DNA of 64,000 nt from Bacteroidales bacterium (GTDB lineage Bacteria > Bacteroidota > Bacteroidia > Bacteroidales > UBA7332): positions 124,001 to 188,000 of the forward strand of contig JAQTZA010000002.1 in assembly GCA_028687995.1 (NCBI GenBank), read 5' to 3'. The position numbers and the translations under genes were made by a program. Position 1 is the stretch's first letter; each line of letters begins with the position of its first letter. Under the pieces are notes generated by a model that was given only the letters and a program-made list of their open reading frames with translations, had not been told where the DNA came from and did no database searches. Below, one piece after another: positions 8,018-18,602 of the stretch.

Positions 8018-9127
8018 TTATATCAAAATATATGTTCCGCCAGGGAAACAGCGTACAACTCCTTTAAATTCAAGCTCCAGCAAAATAGATGAAAGGCGAT
8101 AGACGGGAATGTCGCTCTCAATACTCAAAATATTAATCTGCTTCGGTTCGTTTGTGTGTAGAAAACCTGTCACTCGTTTTTCATCGGCGGATAGCTCTAC
8201 AAAGAGCGGTTTTTGAATCGATTTTGAGCTCTTGAGCTTCGAATTCCATCCCATCAGCTCTTCAAAATCTTCTGCTTTTTGAATCAGAGCGGCTTTGTTT
8301 TTGTATATCAGCCGATTGCAGCCCTGTGAGGCTGAATCTGTGGCTCGCCCGGGGAAAGCAAACACATCTCTGTCGTACGAATTGGCAATTTCGGCGGTGA
8401 TAAGCGCACCACCACGCTCGGCAGATTCAATAACAATCAACGCATCAGCCATACCGGCCACAATGCGGTTTCGCATCACGAAGTTCTGCCGGTCGGGATT
8501 CGTTTCGCTGTTGTATTCGGTCAACAAACCTCCGTTGGCAACCATCTCAACTGCTGTTTTTCGGTGAACTGCTGGATAGATGCGATCCAATCCGTGCGCT
8601 ACCACGCCGATGGTCGGGAGACCGTTTTTGAGCGCTGCACGATGAGCACAAATATCAACGCCGTGTGCCAATCCGCTCACCACCAATAATTCTGGATATT
8701 TCTGAGAAAGCTCTTCAACGAAATCTTCGCACATCGATTTTCCATAATCCGTTGCATTTCGAGTACCGACTATACTGATAATTTTTTCGGCATTTAGATT
8801 TGCGTTTCCTTTATAGAACAGTAGGAGCGGAGCGTCGATGCAGTCGATCAATCTCTTGGGATAATTTTCATCAGAAAGCGTTAAAGCTTCAATTCGGTTT
8901 TTCTCAATAAACTCAAGCTCTTTCTCAGCACGGGGGAACGAGTCGCATTTCTTCAACTCTTCAATGGCGCCACTTCCTATTCCTGGTATTCGAAGAAGAT
9001 TCGCAGGCTTTTCTTTGAAAATTGCACTACAACTTCCTGTGTGTTGAATCAGATTTCGGGCGGTGATTGTACCAATTCCTTTTACTTGCAGCAGAGCTAT
9101 GAGGTGAAACAGTTCGTCTCTATCCAT
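8018..9127 (-). CDS. dprA: DNA-processing protein DprA
   Basis: 369 aa with SIVGTRNATDYG, VVSGLAHGVDICAHRAAL, NFVMRNRIVAGMADALIVIES. Confidence 0.95.
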   Translation of the reverse strand: MDRDELFHLIALLQVKGIGTITARNLIQHTGSCSAIFKEKPANLLRIPGIGSGAIEELKKCDSFPRAEKELEFIEKNRIEALTLSDENYPKRLIDCIDAPLLLFYKGNANLNAEKIISIVGTRNATDYGKSMCEDFVEELSQKYPELLVVSGLAHGVDICAHRAALKNGLPTIGVVAHGLDRIYPAVHRKTAVEMVANGGLLTEYNSETNPDRQNFVMRNRIVAGMADALIVIESAERGGALITAEIANSYDRDVFAFPGRATDSASQGCNRLIYKNKAALIQKAEDFEELMGWNSKLKSSKSIQKPLFVELSADEKRVTGFLHTNEPKQINILSIESDIPVYRLSSILLELEFKGVVRCFPGGTYILI

Positions 9128-9145
9128 AAGAATCGCAGGCTTGGA

Positions 9146-9544
9146 TTAGAGGTATTTGGCAAAAATGGTGTCGAAAAATTCTCCGCGAGAAAGTTTTCCA
9201 TCTACTAAACAGACGGTTTCTACTTTCCCTTTCACAGAAACAACGCCGTCGGACAATCGAAAAATATCTTGAAGGAAAACATATTTAATTCCTTCCTTTT
9301 TTACTGTGAGTTTACACACAAACTCTTCACCACCTCGCAATGGCGTTTTGTATTGAATATCGATGCGGGCAACCACAGGATCAATCCCTTGATTGTGCAA
9401 ATCAATGAAATCAACTCCATTGGCAGCAAGAAATTCGTGACGTGTATGCTCTAAGTAGTTTTGGTAAACAGCGTTATTCACAATTCCCTGACTATCGCAT
9501 TCGTAGTCGCGTACTTTCATCACCAATTCGTATATGTAGTTCAT
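9146..9544 (-). CDS. Acyl-CoA thioesterase, YbgC/4HBT hot-dog family
   Basis: 132 aa: VRDYECDSQGIVNNAVYQNYLEHTRHEFL. Confidence 0.88.
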   Translation of the reverse strand: MNYIYELVMKVRDYECDSQGIVNNAVYQNYLEHTRHEFLAANGVDFIDLHNQGIDPVVARIDIQYKTPLRGGEEFVCKLTVKKEGIKYVFLQDIFRLSDGVVSVKGKVETVCLVDGKLSRGEFFDTIFAKYL

Positions 9545-9684
9545 TTTCTTACAGTTTCAAATATTAATGTTGAATCGATTTTAAACAAAAAACAAAGATA
9601 TATGTTTTGTTTGTATAGAAAATAGATGCTGCCGAATTTTAGTGATTTCTTCTTCATTTATTTCTCTCAATAGACACTGTATTT

Positions 9685-10833
9685 ATGCTTAAGAATAGAA
9701 TAGAAAAAACACTTTATAATCCTGCTATTGGGCTTTTCCCAATATTGTTAGTCATTTTTTTAATTTATAAAATACCAGTTCATAGAGCCGTCGATATTGG
9801 CCTGTCTGTTGGTTCTGTGATGTTAATCGGATTTCTTTACCTAACGGGAAAACGTGTTTTTCAAGCATTCTTATTCACTGCAATGTTGACTCTATTACTT
9901 TTTAATATGGTCATGCTTTTAATCCCGGAACATGTTATAGAGAATTTTTCGTTTATTCTGCTGGAGTCAGTTTTTGTGGTTAATATTTATGTAATCAAAA
10001 AATATGAGGATCGAATTCATTCATTTTTGGATAATAATTTAAAAATTGGAATCAAAATACATCTGAAGCCTGCCTTGCAGCTGTTTTTTTTCGTCTCTAA
10101 GGTTTTGATTTATTGCATTCCTTTTCATTTACTTTTACTTTTAATTTTTAGGCAATTTCCATCTGCACCGTTCCATGCTGCATTTTTGATTGGGTTTCAA
10201 CTATTATTCCCATTTGCGATAATTGCAATTGGTGTTATTGAGTTGTTGAATATGAACTGGATAGGTTCACAAATTAAGAGTGAACGTTATTTGCCGATTG
10301 TAGATGCAAATTCACGAGTCATAGGACACATTGCATTGAGCGAAAGTTTGACTTTCGAAAAGAAATTTTTACATCCTGTCGTGAGAGTTATATTCAAACA
10401 TAACAGAAAACTCTATTTGAGGATGCGCCCCGAATCTTTTTATTATGAAATTGGGAAAATGTGTCTTCCCATTGAAGATTATGTGAATTATGGTGAAAAT
10501 ATCGAAGATGCCGCTAAGCGGTTGGTCTATCGTTATCTTGGTAAGACGAAATTAGCGCCTCATTTTTTATTGAAATATGCTCATGAAGCCGATGGCCGTA
10601 AATCTTTGAATTATCTCTTTATTGTTGATTTTGACAAGGAGAAGACACCAAATTCGAGGTTGTTAGAGGGTGGAAAATGGTGGACAGAACAACAGATTGT
10701 GGAAAATCTACAGAAAAATTATTTTAGTTCTGCATTTGAGTCTGAATTTGAGTATATCCAAACGATTGTGTTAATGGCTGAAGGGTTTGGTGTTCCTATT
10801 GGTATGTATTCAGATAAAAATAAACACGTATAA
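9685..10833 (+). CDS. Multi-TM protein with C-terminal degenerate Nudix-like domain
   Basis: 382 aa; several hydrophobic helices, then HPVVRVIFKHNRKLYLRMRP...GENIEDAAKRLVYRYLG resembling a Nudix fold with a non-canonical box. Confidence 0.6.
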   Translation: MLKNRIEKTLYNPAIGLFPILLVIFLIYKIPVHRAVDIGLSVGSVMLIGFLYLTGKRVFQAFLFTAMLTLLLFNMVMLLIPEHVIENFSFILLESVFVVNIYVIKKYEDRIHSFLDNNLKIGIKIHLKPALQLFFFVSKVLIYCIPFHLLLLLIFRQFPSAPFHAAFLIGFQLLFPFAIIAIGVIELLNMNWIGSQIKSERYLPIVDANSRVIGHIALSESLTFEKKFLHPVVRVIFKHNRKLYLRMRPESFYYEIGKMCLPIEDYVNYGENIEDAAKRLVYRYLGKTKLAPHFLLKYAHEADGRKSLNYLFIVDFDKEKTPNSRLLEGGKWWTEQQIVENLQKNYFSSAFESEFEYIQTIVLMAEGFGVPIGMYSDKNKHV

Positions 10834-10922
10834 ATTCTTCTTTACTCATTTATGAAATAAGTTTATGACTCTTTGAATCAATAATTTAACATAAATGATA
10901 TTCTTTTCTAAATGAATTTTTT

Positions 10923-10956
10923 TATCTTTGTATAAATCACTTTCGTAGGTGATTTA
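10923..10956 (+). promoter_or_regulatory. Promoter -7 box with adjacent palindrome
   Basis: TATCTTTG (10923-10930), then TAAATCAC-N8-GTGATTTA (10933-10956), upstream of the reductase at 11017. Confidence 0.55.
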
Positions 10957-11016
10957 TCGTTTGCTTGTCCTTCATCTTTCGTATAGGTTTTTCTTCTACC
11001 TTAATATATTCGAATT

Positions 11017-11610
11017 ATGAAACACTTAATTATCTATTGTCATCCAAGTAAAAAGAGTTTTTGCAATGATATTTTGCAACGCCTTTTGATCGAACTCAAC
11101 AGTGTGAATGCCGAGATTCGAACTCGTGATTTGTATGAACTGAATTTTAACCCAATTCTATCCAAAAGTGATTTGAAAGAGATGGAAAAAGGTCAGTTTT
11201 CACCAGATGTACGCGAAGAGCATAATCATATTTTATGGGCAGATGTGATTACATTTATCTATCCAATTTGGTGGACTGGAATGCCCGCTTTGCTAAAAGG
11301 TTATATTGATCGAACTTTTTGCTATGATTTTGCTTTTTGCCCTACGGGCGACGGGTTGATTGGGATGTTATCTTCTAAAAAGGTGAATATTGTCAATACT
11401 ATGCGAGCGTCGGAGGATTTATATAGAGGAAATGGAATGATCTATTCGATGCAAAAAACAGTAGATGAAGGGATTTTTGAGTTCTGTGGCATGAAAGTGT
11501 TGAAGCATCTTTATTTTTGCACGGTACCTACATCTGAAACGTTCAACAGAGAAGTTATGCTTTCTCAAATAGGTGAATTAGTGGGACAATCACATTCGAT
11601 TTGGTATTAA
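11017..11610 (+). CDS. NAD(P)H dehydrogenase (quinone)/flavodoxin-like fold reductase
   Basis: 197 aa: MKHLIIYCHPSKKSFCNDIL, WADVITFIYPIWWTGMPALLKGYIDRTF. Confidence 0.92.
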   Translation: MKHLIIYCHPSKKSFCNDILQRLLIELNSVNAEIRTRDLYELNFNPILSKSDLKEMEKGQFSPDVREEHNHILWADVITFIYPIWWTGMPALLKGYIDRTFCYDFAFCPTGDGLIGMLSSKKVNIVNTMRASEDLYRGNGMIYSMQKTVDEGIFEFCGMKVLKHLYFCTVPTSETFNREVMLSQIGELVGQSHSIWY

Positions 11611-11634
11611 ACATCTGATTTTTTATCCAAAAAA

Positions 11635-11666
11635 AGAGAGTAGTAAGACAAATCTTACTACTCTCT
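11635..11666. terminator. Bidirectional terminator between convergent genes
   Basis: AGAGAGTAGTAAGA-CAAA-TCTTACTACTCTCT perfect stem. Confidence 0.8.
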
Positions 11667-11689
11667 AAAATTGATAGTCTTCACATATC

Positions 11690-14245
11690 CTAGATCCAGC
11701 GTACGTAGCAGAAATCTTGACGGTGAGGTAGATCTTCGTGTTTAGGAAACATGCGGAATGCATATTTGTATTCACCTGAATTTTGAATCTTATTGATTAG
11801 TTGGAAATGGTGTAGATTGCCTTCTATTTTAGATAATTTGAATTCATTTACACTCACTACTTTTTGTTTGCCATCTTCGAGTCCAAGAATGACAGCTTCC
11901 ACACCAATTTGATTATCAAGACCTTTAAGGTCAAGTACCACTTCGATGGTGTAATCTTCATTTACAGCAGCTAATCTTGAGAGTTCTTCTTGAGAAGTAA
12001 TAGAAATCACCTCAATAGAATCCCATTTAGAAACCACATTGTCTTTCCAAGTAGCAAGTGTATGAGCCTTGTCATAATTATTAGCTTTCAGCGAAGTTGA
12101 TCTTTTCTTTAATTTGCTGTAAAAACGAGCGATATAATCATCCAACATTCGTTTTGTGGTGTAATCTGGAGCAATTTGAGTAAAAGAGTTTTTGATAAAT
12201 TGAATCCACTCAGGAGAAAATCCTTTACTATTTTTAGCATAGTAAAGTGGTATAATTTCGTTCTCCAACATGGCATAAATAGTTGCTGCATCCAATTGAT
12301 CTTGATGTCCTTGATCTTGATATGTTCTGTGCTCAGTCAATGCCCAACCAGCATTTTTTCTATAACCTTCATACCACCAACCATCTTTTACTGAGAAGTT
12401 AAGTACTCCATTCATTTCGGCTTTTTCACCAGATGTTCCTGATGCTTCAAGCGGACGGGTAGGGGTATTTAACCAAATATCTACACCCGACACCAAACGT
12501 TTCGCCAATAGCATGTCGTAGTTTTCTAGGAAAATAACTTTTCCTAAAAATTCGGGACGACGCGAAATCTCAACGATGTGTTTAATCAATGCCTGACCAC
12601 CGCCATCGGCAGGGTGAGCTTTACCTGTGAAGAAAAACAACACAGGGAATTTCTCGTTATTTACAATTTTAGATAATCTCTCAAGATCTGTAAATAAAAG
12701 GTGGGCACGTTTGTAGGTCGCAAAACGACGACCAAAACCGATAATCAATGCATTTGGGTTGATATTGTCCATAATGGAAACCACTTTCGAAGGATCTCCT
12801 TGATTTTTCAACCACTGATCTTTGAATTGATCACGAATGTAATTAATTAGCTTATTTTTTAGATTGGTTCTGACTTTCCAGATTTTATCATCCGCAATTT
12901 TTTGGATAGGTTCCCATAATTTTTCGTTCGATTGATCTTTCCAAAATTCTGAAGGAAATTCATTTTTGAAAAATTCTTGCCATTCTGCAGCAGCCCAAGT
13001 TGGCATGTGTACTCCGTTTGTTACATACCCAACGTGCAACTCTTCAGGGAAATAACCTTTCCAAATAGGATTGAACATTTCTTGCGAAACTCGTCCGTGC
13101 AATTCACTTACTCCATTCACCTCTTGGCAAGTATTACAAGCAAAAACACTCATCGAGAATTTTTCATCTGAACCCGGATGTTCACGTCCCATGTCGATGA
13201 AATCTTGCCACGAAATTCCTAGTTTTTGTGGGAAATGACCCATGTACTTGCTGAACAAGCCTTCGTCGAAACTATCGTGACCGGCTGGAACAGGTGTGTG
13301 AACAGTATAAAGTGAAGAAGAACGAACCAATTCCAACGCTACTGAGAAATCAAGTTTTTCGATTTCAATATAATCTGCCAAACGTTGAGCATTAATCAAT
13401 GCTGCGTGACCTTCATTGCAGTGGTAAACCTCTTTTTTTATTCCAAGTTTGTTTAGAAGCAAGATGCCTCCAACGCCCAATAAATATTCTTGTTTCATGC
13501 GGTTTTCCCAATCACCACCATACAATTGGTGTGTAATTGATCTGTCCCATTCGCTATTCAAGGTTAAATCAGTATCCATCAAATAGAGACTGATGCGTCC
13601 AACGTTCACTTTCCAAATGTATGAGTAAACGATGCGATCGGGGAACGGAACTTCCAGAATCGCGGGAGTGCCATTTGCTTCCATTACTTGCTCTACCGGC
13701 TGATGAGCAAAGTTTTGAGCTTCGTAGTTCGCTACTTGTTGACCTTCCATCGAGAGTCCTTGCGTGAAATAGCCATAGCGATACATAAACCCAACCGCTG
13801 TCAAGTCGATATTGCAATCACTGGCTTCTTTCAAATAGTCACCTGCAAGAACACCTAATCCTCCAGAATAAATCTTCAATACATTCGTCATTCCATATTC
13901 CATGCTGAAATAGGCGATCGTAGGGTTTTTCTTGTTGGGTTTTTCGTTTACATATTCTTTAAACTCTGTGTAAACAGCGTCCATTCTCGACAAAAATGCT
14001 TTGTCTTTTTTAAGCTCATTTAATCTGTCGTACCCTACCAGTTCCAATAATAATACTGGATTGTGTTGAGTTTTCGTCCAAATTTTTGGATCAATTGACG
14101 CAAACATACGTTTTGCTTCATAATTCCAAACCCACCATATATTTTTTGCAATTTCTGATAGTTTTGACAACTCACTAGGGAGATGCGATTTTACTGTAAT
14201 ATCTCTCCACACTGGAGAATTGGTGTTGCTAACTTGTACTTTCAT
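11690..14245 (-). CDS. glgP: Alpha-glucan (glycogen) phosphorylase, GT35
   Basis: 851 aa: [53 protein letters not shown] near the C-terminal catalytic region. Confidence 0.92.
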   Translation of the reverse strand: MKVQVSNTNSPVWRDITVKSHLPSELSKLSEIAKNIWWVWNYEAKRMFASIDPKIWTKTQHNPVLLLELVGYDRLNELKKDKAFLSRMDAVYTEFKEYVNEKPNKKNPTIAYFSMEYGMTNVLKIYSGGLGVLAGDYLKEASDCNIDLTAVGFMYRYGYFTQGLSMEGQQVANYEAQNFAHQPVEQVMEANGTPAILEVPFPDRIVYSYIWKVNVGRISLYLMDTDLTLNSEWDRSITHQLYGGDWENRMKQEYLLGVGGILLLNKLGIKKEVYHCNEGHAALINAQRLADYIEIEKLDFSVALELVRSSSLYTVHTPVPAGHDSFDEGLFSKYMGHFPQKLGISWQDFIDMGREHPGSDEKFSMSVFACNTCQEVNGVSELHGRVSQEMFNPIWKGYFPEELHVGYVTNGVHMPTWAAAEWQEFFKNEFPSEFWKDQSNEKLWEPIQKIADDKIWKVRTNLKNKLINYIRDQFKDQWLKNQGDPSKVVSIMDNINPNALIIGFGRRFATYKRAHLLFTDLERLSKIVNNEKFPVLFFFTGKAHPADGGGQALIKHIVEISRRPEFLGKVIFLENYDMLLAKRLVSGVDIWLNTPTRPLEASGTSGEKAEMNGVLNFSVKDGWWYEGYRKNAGWALTEHRTYQDQGHQDQLDAATIYAMLENEIIPLYYAKNSKGFSPEWIQFIKNSFTQIAPDYTTKRMLDDYIARFYSKLKKRSTSLKANNYDKAHTLATWKDNVVSKWDSIEVISITSQEELSRLAAVNEDYTIEVVLDLKGLDNQIGVEAVILGLEDGKQKVVSVNEFKLSKIEGNLHHFQLINKIQNSGEYKYAFRMFPKHEDLPHRQDFCYVRWI

Positions 14246-14287
14246 AAACTGAGAAATTTAATTTATAATTCGATTTAATTTCCAATC

Positions 14288-15928
14288 TTATGCATTTTTA
14301 TTTTTCAATGCAATGTGATAGGCTTGTGTGTAATATTTTATAAAATGATCCCAATCGGCTTCCAATGCTATTGCAAATGCATTGTCACGAATGGTTTTCA
14401 TCTCTTTGTCTGTCATATTGACTAATTTCATTAAGTCTTCTCGAATGCCTTCAGCTACTTCTATTTGATTGTAATCTGTCCGATTGATGACAGATACTCC
14501 ACTTTCGATGTTTGTAGATCCGCTTGTTTTGTTTGCCCAAACTCCAAAACCAGATAAGGAAGTTGTAATAGTTGGTATAGAGAATGCGACACTTTCGAGA
14601 GGTGTATATCCCCATGGTTCGTAATACGATGGAAAGACGGTAGCATCCATGCCAATTAATAAATCATAATACGATTCTTTGAAAATGGCATCAGAACCTG
14701 TTAGATAAATTGGAATAAAAATTAGTTTCACCTTACTCGATTTCTCATTGTTGAAATTGAGCCATTTCATCTGATTGACTACCAAATCTTGCTCCATATT
14801 ATGAAGCCAATGGGTAATATAAGGTTGATCTAGCGGCTTTTTTGTTTTGTCTTTGCCCACACATCGATCAGATAAATCCTGACGTGCTTCAAAAACATGG
14901 CCAGGGACCATCACAAAGGCGCATACCTCTTTTTTTAGTTTGTCTGACTCTTTCATTCGGTTCAAAGCATCGATATATAAATCGATCCCTTTGTTTTTAT
15001 ATTCGTATCGTCCACTCGTGGCAACGAAGAATGCATCTTCTTTTGGTTTGCTTCCAGTCAATTTTTCTACGATAGTAGCCAATTGATGTCGGGCATGTTC
15101 CCTTTTCAATTTGAAATTACCGCTTTTGGGGACAAAATCTCTTTCAAAACCGTTAGGAGTAACCACATAGACAGTTTTATCCAGTAGTTTTTCACATTCA
15201 ACAGCAGTGATATCACTTACTGTAGTGAAGCAATCTACAAATCGAGCCGTCTGTTTCTCTAGAGAATGTTTAGCCACCATATTTAATCGGTGAGCCATCT
15301 CATCTCCATTATAAGAATTCAAATTATCGTAAAGAGGAAGATGATTTCCTGCAATGGAACGTCCTATAGATGTGGCATGTGTGGTGAAAACCGTACCAAT
15401 CATGGGTAGCTTTTTCTGTACATGCAGTGCTCCCATTCCGGTTGTCCATTCATTGAAATGAGCGATTACTTTTTGCGATTCTCCACCGATAAATTTGTAT
15501 AGACTTTCCATTACCAAAGCTGATGCATACGCAAAAATACATGCTTCATCATAATCGCCGTATCCATGAAGCGATTCTATCTGATACCACTCCCACATAT
15601 CGGCGTAAAGCTGATTTTTGTGTTCGAAAAATGGCTCAAAATCGACCAAAATAGCAATAGGTTTACCTGGGATGTCCCATCTACCTATTTTTACGTTTAA
15701 GCCTTCTTGTTCTGCTTGTTTCTTCCAAGCTTGTAAGGGTGTTTTAGTTTCAATGAAGAAAGGATTTGAAGAATCTGACCAAACATCAGGACCAATAAAT
15801 ATGATTTTATCTTTGTGGCTTTTTTGTAATGTTTTTGCTCTTGTGGATAAAACTGTATAAATACCTCCGATTTTATTGCAAACCTCCCAACTGACTTCAA
15901 AAATATAGTCGGGTGAAATATATTCCAT
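14288..15928 (-). CDS. Glycogen synthase, GT3 (eukaryote-like) type
   Basis: 546 aa: YIFEVSWEVCNKIGGIYTVLSTRAKTL, FPSYYEPWGYTPLES; GT3 hallmark N-terminus. Confidence 0.88.
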   Translation of the reverse strand: MEYISPDYIFEVSWEVCNKIGGIYTVLSTRAKTLQKSHKDKIIFIGPDVWSDSSNPFFIETKTPLQAWKKQAEQEGLNVKIGRWDIPGKPIAILVDFEPFFEHKNQLYADMWEWYQIESLHGYGDYDEACIFAYASALVMESLYKFIGGESQKVIAHFNEWTTGMGALHVQKKLPMIGTVFTTHATSIGRSIAGNHLPLYDNLNSYNGDEMAHRLNMVAKHSLEKQTARFVDCFTTVSDITAVECEKLLDKTVYVVTPNGFERDFVPKSGNFKLKREHARHQLATIVEKLTGSKPKEDAFFVATSGRYEYKNKGIDLYIDALNRMKESDKLKKEVCAFVMVPGHVFEARQDLSDRCVGKDKTKKPLDQPYITHWLHNMEQDLVVNQMKWLNFNNEKSSKVKLIFIPIYLTGSDAIFKESYYDLLIGMDATVFPSYYEPWGYTPLESVAFSIPTITTSLSGFGVWANKTSGSTNIESGVSVINRTDYNQIEVAEGIREDLMKLVNMTDKEMKTIRDNAFAIALEADWDHFIKYYTQAYHIALKNKNA

Positions 15929-16298
15929 TCGTTATATGTTTATTTCGTTACTCTAATTCAATATTTTGCACAAAAATACGAAAAATAAGCGAGCTAACAT
16001 CTTTGGATAACAAATTACTAAAATTACAAATTGGTTAAAATATGCCCATTTGTTGATTTTATGGGCGGTTTATGTAGATTATTTATTTCTTAATTTAGAA
16101 AATATTACATTTTTGACAACATTTTGATTGCTTTTAAAGCAAAGATGCTTCTAATTGTTTGTTGCTCAAAATAAATTCAGACGAAATGTAGAATCAAATG
16201 GATGAATTGATTCCACTATTTGTAGAAAAAAAGAATTGTATTCAGTTTGAAATATATGCACTATATTTGTTACATATTAAACTTAATTAATCAATATT

Positions 16299-16583
16299 AT
16301 GGCAAATAAAAGGACAATGAAAAAGGCAGTTCATCAGGTAACTGCAGCGCTTTTTACAGAGTGTATTATGTTTAGAGAGTTAATTCCAGGTACTGATACC
16401 GAGAAGGCAAACTTAATATTGGATGAGATTTTGAAATTTCAAGAGGAATTTATCAGTAGAATAAATAATTACAGTGGTAAAGAGAATCCCAAAGTTGTAC
16501 GCATCTATTTTAACAAACTATCACAAGATGTAGTAGAAGAGGCGCAAAAGCTTTTTCAGAAAATAAATGAGACCAAAAAATGA
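16299..16583 (+). CDS. Small conserved-type hypothetical protein
   Basis: 94 aa; ATGA overlap with the following acyltransferase suggests real translation; upstream TATATTTG box. Confidence 0.7.
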   Translation: MANKRTMKKAVHQVTAALFTECIMFRELIPGTDTEKANLILDEILKFQEEFISRINNYSGKENPKVVRIYFNKLSQDVVEEAQKLFQKINETKK

Positions 16584-17131
16584 AACGGTTTCTGAGTAAG
16601 CATATTTTGCGATTGGCTGGATGGAAATCAGATATTTCTGTAGAAATACCCGAAAAATGTGTGATATGTGTAGCACCTCATACCAGTAATTGGGATTTTA
16701 TTATCGGTAAGTTATTTTACGTCTCTATCGGAAAAGAAGCATCTTTTCTGATCAAAGATAGTTGGTTCTTTTTTCCACTAAATTATCTTTTCCACTCAAT
16801 GGGTGGTGTTCCTGTCGATAGAAGCAAAAGTGGAGAACTTACCCAACAGATGGCTGATTTGTTTTTGAGCAAGAGTCGATTTCAATTAGCCATCACACCC
16901 GAGGGGACTCGCAAACTTAGCCCACAGTGGAAGAAAGGGTTTTATTATATTGCTCTAAAATCAAAGGTTCCAATTGTGTTAGCAACGTTCGATTATGAAA
17001 AAAAAATAGTAGGAATCAATAGAATATTCGAACCTACAGGGGATGAAGATGCCGATTTAAAAGAAATTAAATTGTATTATAGAAACGTAACAGCTTGTCA
17101 TCCTGAGAAATTCTCAATTGGCGAAATTTAA
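16580..17131 (+). CDS. 1-acyl-sn-glycerol-3-phosphate acyltransferase-like
   Basis: 183 aa: APHTSNWDFIIGK (related to HxxxxD), GGVPVDRSK, ITPEGTRK. Confidence 0.9.
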   Translation: MKRFLSKHILRLAGWKSDISVEIPEKCVICVAPHTSNWDFIIGKLFYVSIGKEASFLIKDSWFFFPLNYLFHSMGGVPVDRSKSGELTQQMADLFLSKSRFQLAITPEGTRKLSPQWKKGFYYIALKSKVPIVLATFDYEKKIVGINRIFEPTGDEDADLKEIKLYYRNVTACHPEKFSIGEI

Positions 17132-17167
17132 ATTGTCTATTTGAATTTCGCTCAACTTTTTTAGTTT

Positions 17168-17947
17168 ATGGATAAATTAAGAGTGACATTGGTTCAATAC
17201 GATATTCAATGGGAAACTCCATTGAAAAATCTCGAAAAGTTGAACGCCAAACTTCAGGACCTGAAAGGTCAAAGCGATTTGGCGGTACTTCCTGAAATGT
17301 TTTCTACGGGATTCTCAATGAATCCTGAAGAATTTGCCGAAGAAATGACTGGAAGTACGATGAATCGACTGAAATACCTGTCGTCAGCGTATGACATCGC
17401 ATTAGTAGGGAGTTTTATGGTCAAGGAAGGAGATCAATTCTTTAATCGTGGGTTTTTTGTAGAACCTACTGGCCAAATCTCTATTTACGATAAACGACAT
17501 TTATTCAGAATGGGTGATGAACCTAAACATTATACCGCTGGAAACCAAAAAAAAATAGTACAATATAAAGGCTGGAATATTAATCTACTCGTTTGCTACG
17601 ATTTGCGCTTCCCCGTTTGGGCGCGGAATCGCAATAATGAATACGATTTGTTGATATATGTAGCGAATTGGCCAGCTGCGAGGGCGAAGGTTTGGGATAT
17701 TTTGCTATCTGCCAGAGCCATTGAGAATATGTGTTATGTTTGTGGCGTGAATCGGCTTGGCGTAGACGGTTTAGGTATTAAGTATAGCGGAAATTCAAGA
17801 CTCATTAACCCTCGGGGTGATGATGTGCTAGCTTTGGCTGAAAAAGAAACGGAAGAAACTATTGAAATTTCATTGATAGAATTACAAAATCTAAGGCAGA
17901 AATTCCCAGTGTGGAAAGATGCTGATATTTTTGATGTTCAGATGTAA
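17168..17947 (+). CDS. Nitrilase-family amidohydrolase (omega-amidase-like)
   Basis: 259 aa: LAVLPEMFSTGFSMN, YDKRHLFRMGDE, LLVCYDLRFPVWAR (Glu-Lys-Cys triad). Confidence 0.92.
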   Translation: MDKLRVTLVQYDIQWETPLKNLEKLNAKLQDLKGQSDLAVLPEMFSTGFSMNPEEFAEEMTGSTMNRLKYLSSAYDIALVGSFMVKEGDQFFNRGFFVEPTGQISIYDKRHLFRMGDEPKHYTAGNQKKIVQYKGWNINLLVCYDLRFPVWARNRNNEYDLLIYVANWPAARAKVWDILLSARAIENMCYVCGVNRLGVDGLGIKYSGNSRLINPRGDDVLALAEKETEETIEISLIELQNLRQKFPVWKDADIFDVQM

Positions 17948-17962
17948 ATCTGCAAATACAAC

Positions 17963-17988
17963 AAGGAGGCGTGCAATGCACGCCTCCT
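17963..17988. terminator. Bidirectional terminator
   Basis: AAGGAGGCGTGCA/TGCACGCCTCCTT between convergent genes. Confidence 0.75.
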
Positions 17989-17992
17989 TTGT

Positions 17993-18550
17993 TTATCCTT
18001 CCATTCCTGAAACTAATTGAATAATTTCCATCCCTTTTAAAATTGCTTTCTCATTCATTGGGAGCAATCTATGATGTCGTTCGGGTAGTGATTTCTTCAA
18101 TCCAAGAAGTACGTTATGTAGGGTTACAATTGGTTTAATCTTCAAATATCCACCTAAAATAATCATATTGAATGCCTTGGTATTGTCCATTGCCATTGCA
18201 GCATCCATAGCTTCCATTTTATAGATATTGATATCTTTTCGGGTAGGCGGTTTATGCATCCCGTAACTGTCATAGATAAGAATTCCACCTGGTTTCACCT
18301 GAGATTCGAATTTATCCATCGATTGCTGATTCAGAATGATGGCTGTATCGAAACTGTTTAAAACTGGTGAGCTGACGCGATTATCGCTGATAATGACAGA
18401 TACATTGGCTGTTCCTCCACGTTGTTCGGGGCCATAAGAGGGCATCCAACTCACCTCTTTATCTTCCATTAGTCCGGAGTATGCCAGAATTTTACCCATG
18501 GAAAGGACACCCTGTCCACCAAAACCTGCTATGATTAATTCTTCAGTCAT
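17993..18550 (-). CDS. korC: 2-oxoacid:ferredoxin oxidoreductase, gamma subunit
   Basis: 185 aa: EELIIAGFGGQGVLSMGKILAYSG...MPSYGPEQRGGTANVSVIIS. Confidence 0.92.
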   Translation of the reverse strand: MTEELIIAGFGGQGVLSMGKILAYSGLMEDKEVSWMPSYGPEQRGGTANVSVIISDNRVSSPVLNSFDTAIILNQQSMDKFESQVKPGGILIYDSYGMHKPPTRKDINIYKMEAMDAAMAMDNTKAFNMIILGGYLKIKPIVTLHNVLLGLKKSLPERHHRLLPMNEKAILKGMEIIQLVSGMEG

Positions 18551-18602
18551 ATTTTAAAAGTAGTAAGTCGTAACATAAAATCTTTTTGATTCTCTGACTA
18601 AA

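Noticed and set aside
9577-9620. AAACAAAAAACAAAGATATATGTTTTGTTTGT as an operator
   Set aside because: Low-complexity A/T palindrome around a normal -7 box; not distinctive enough.
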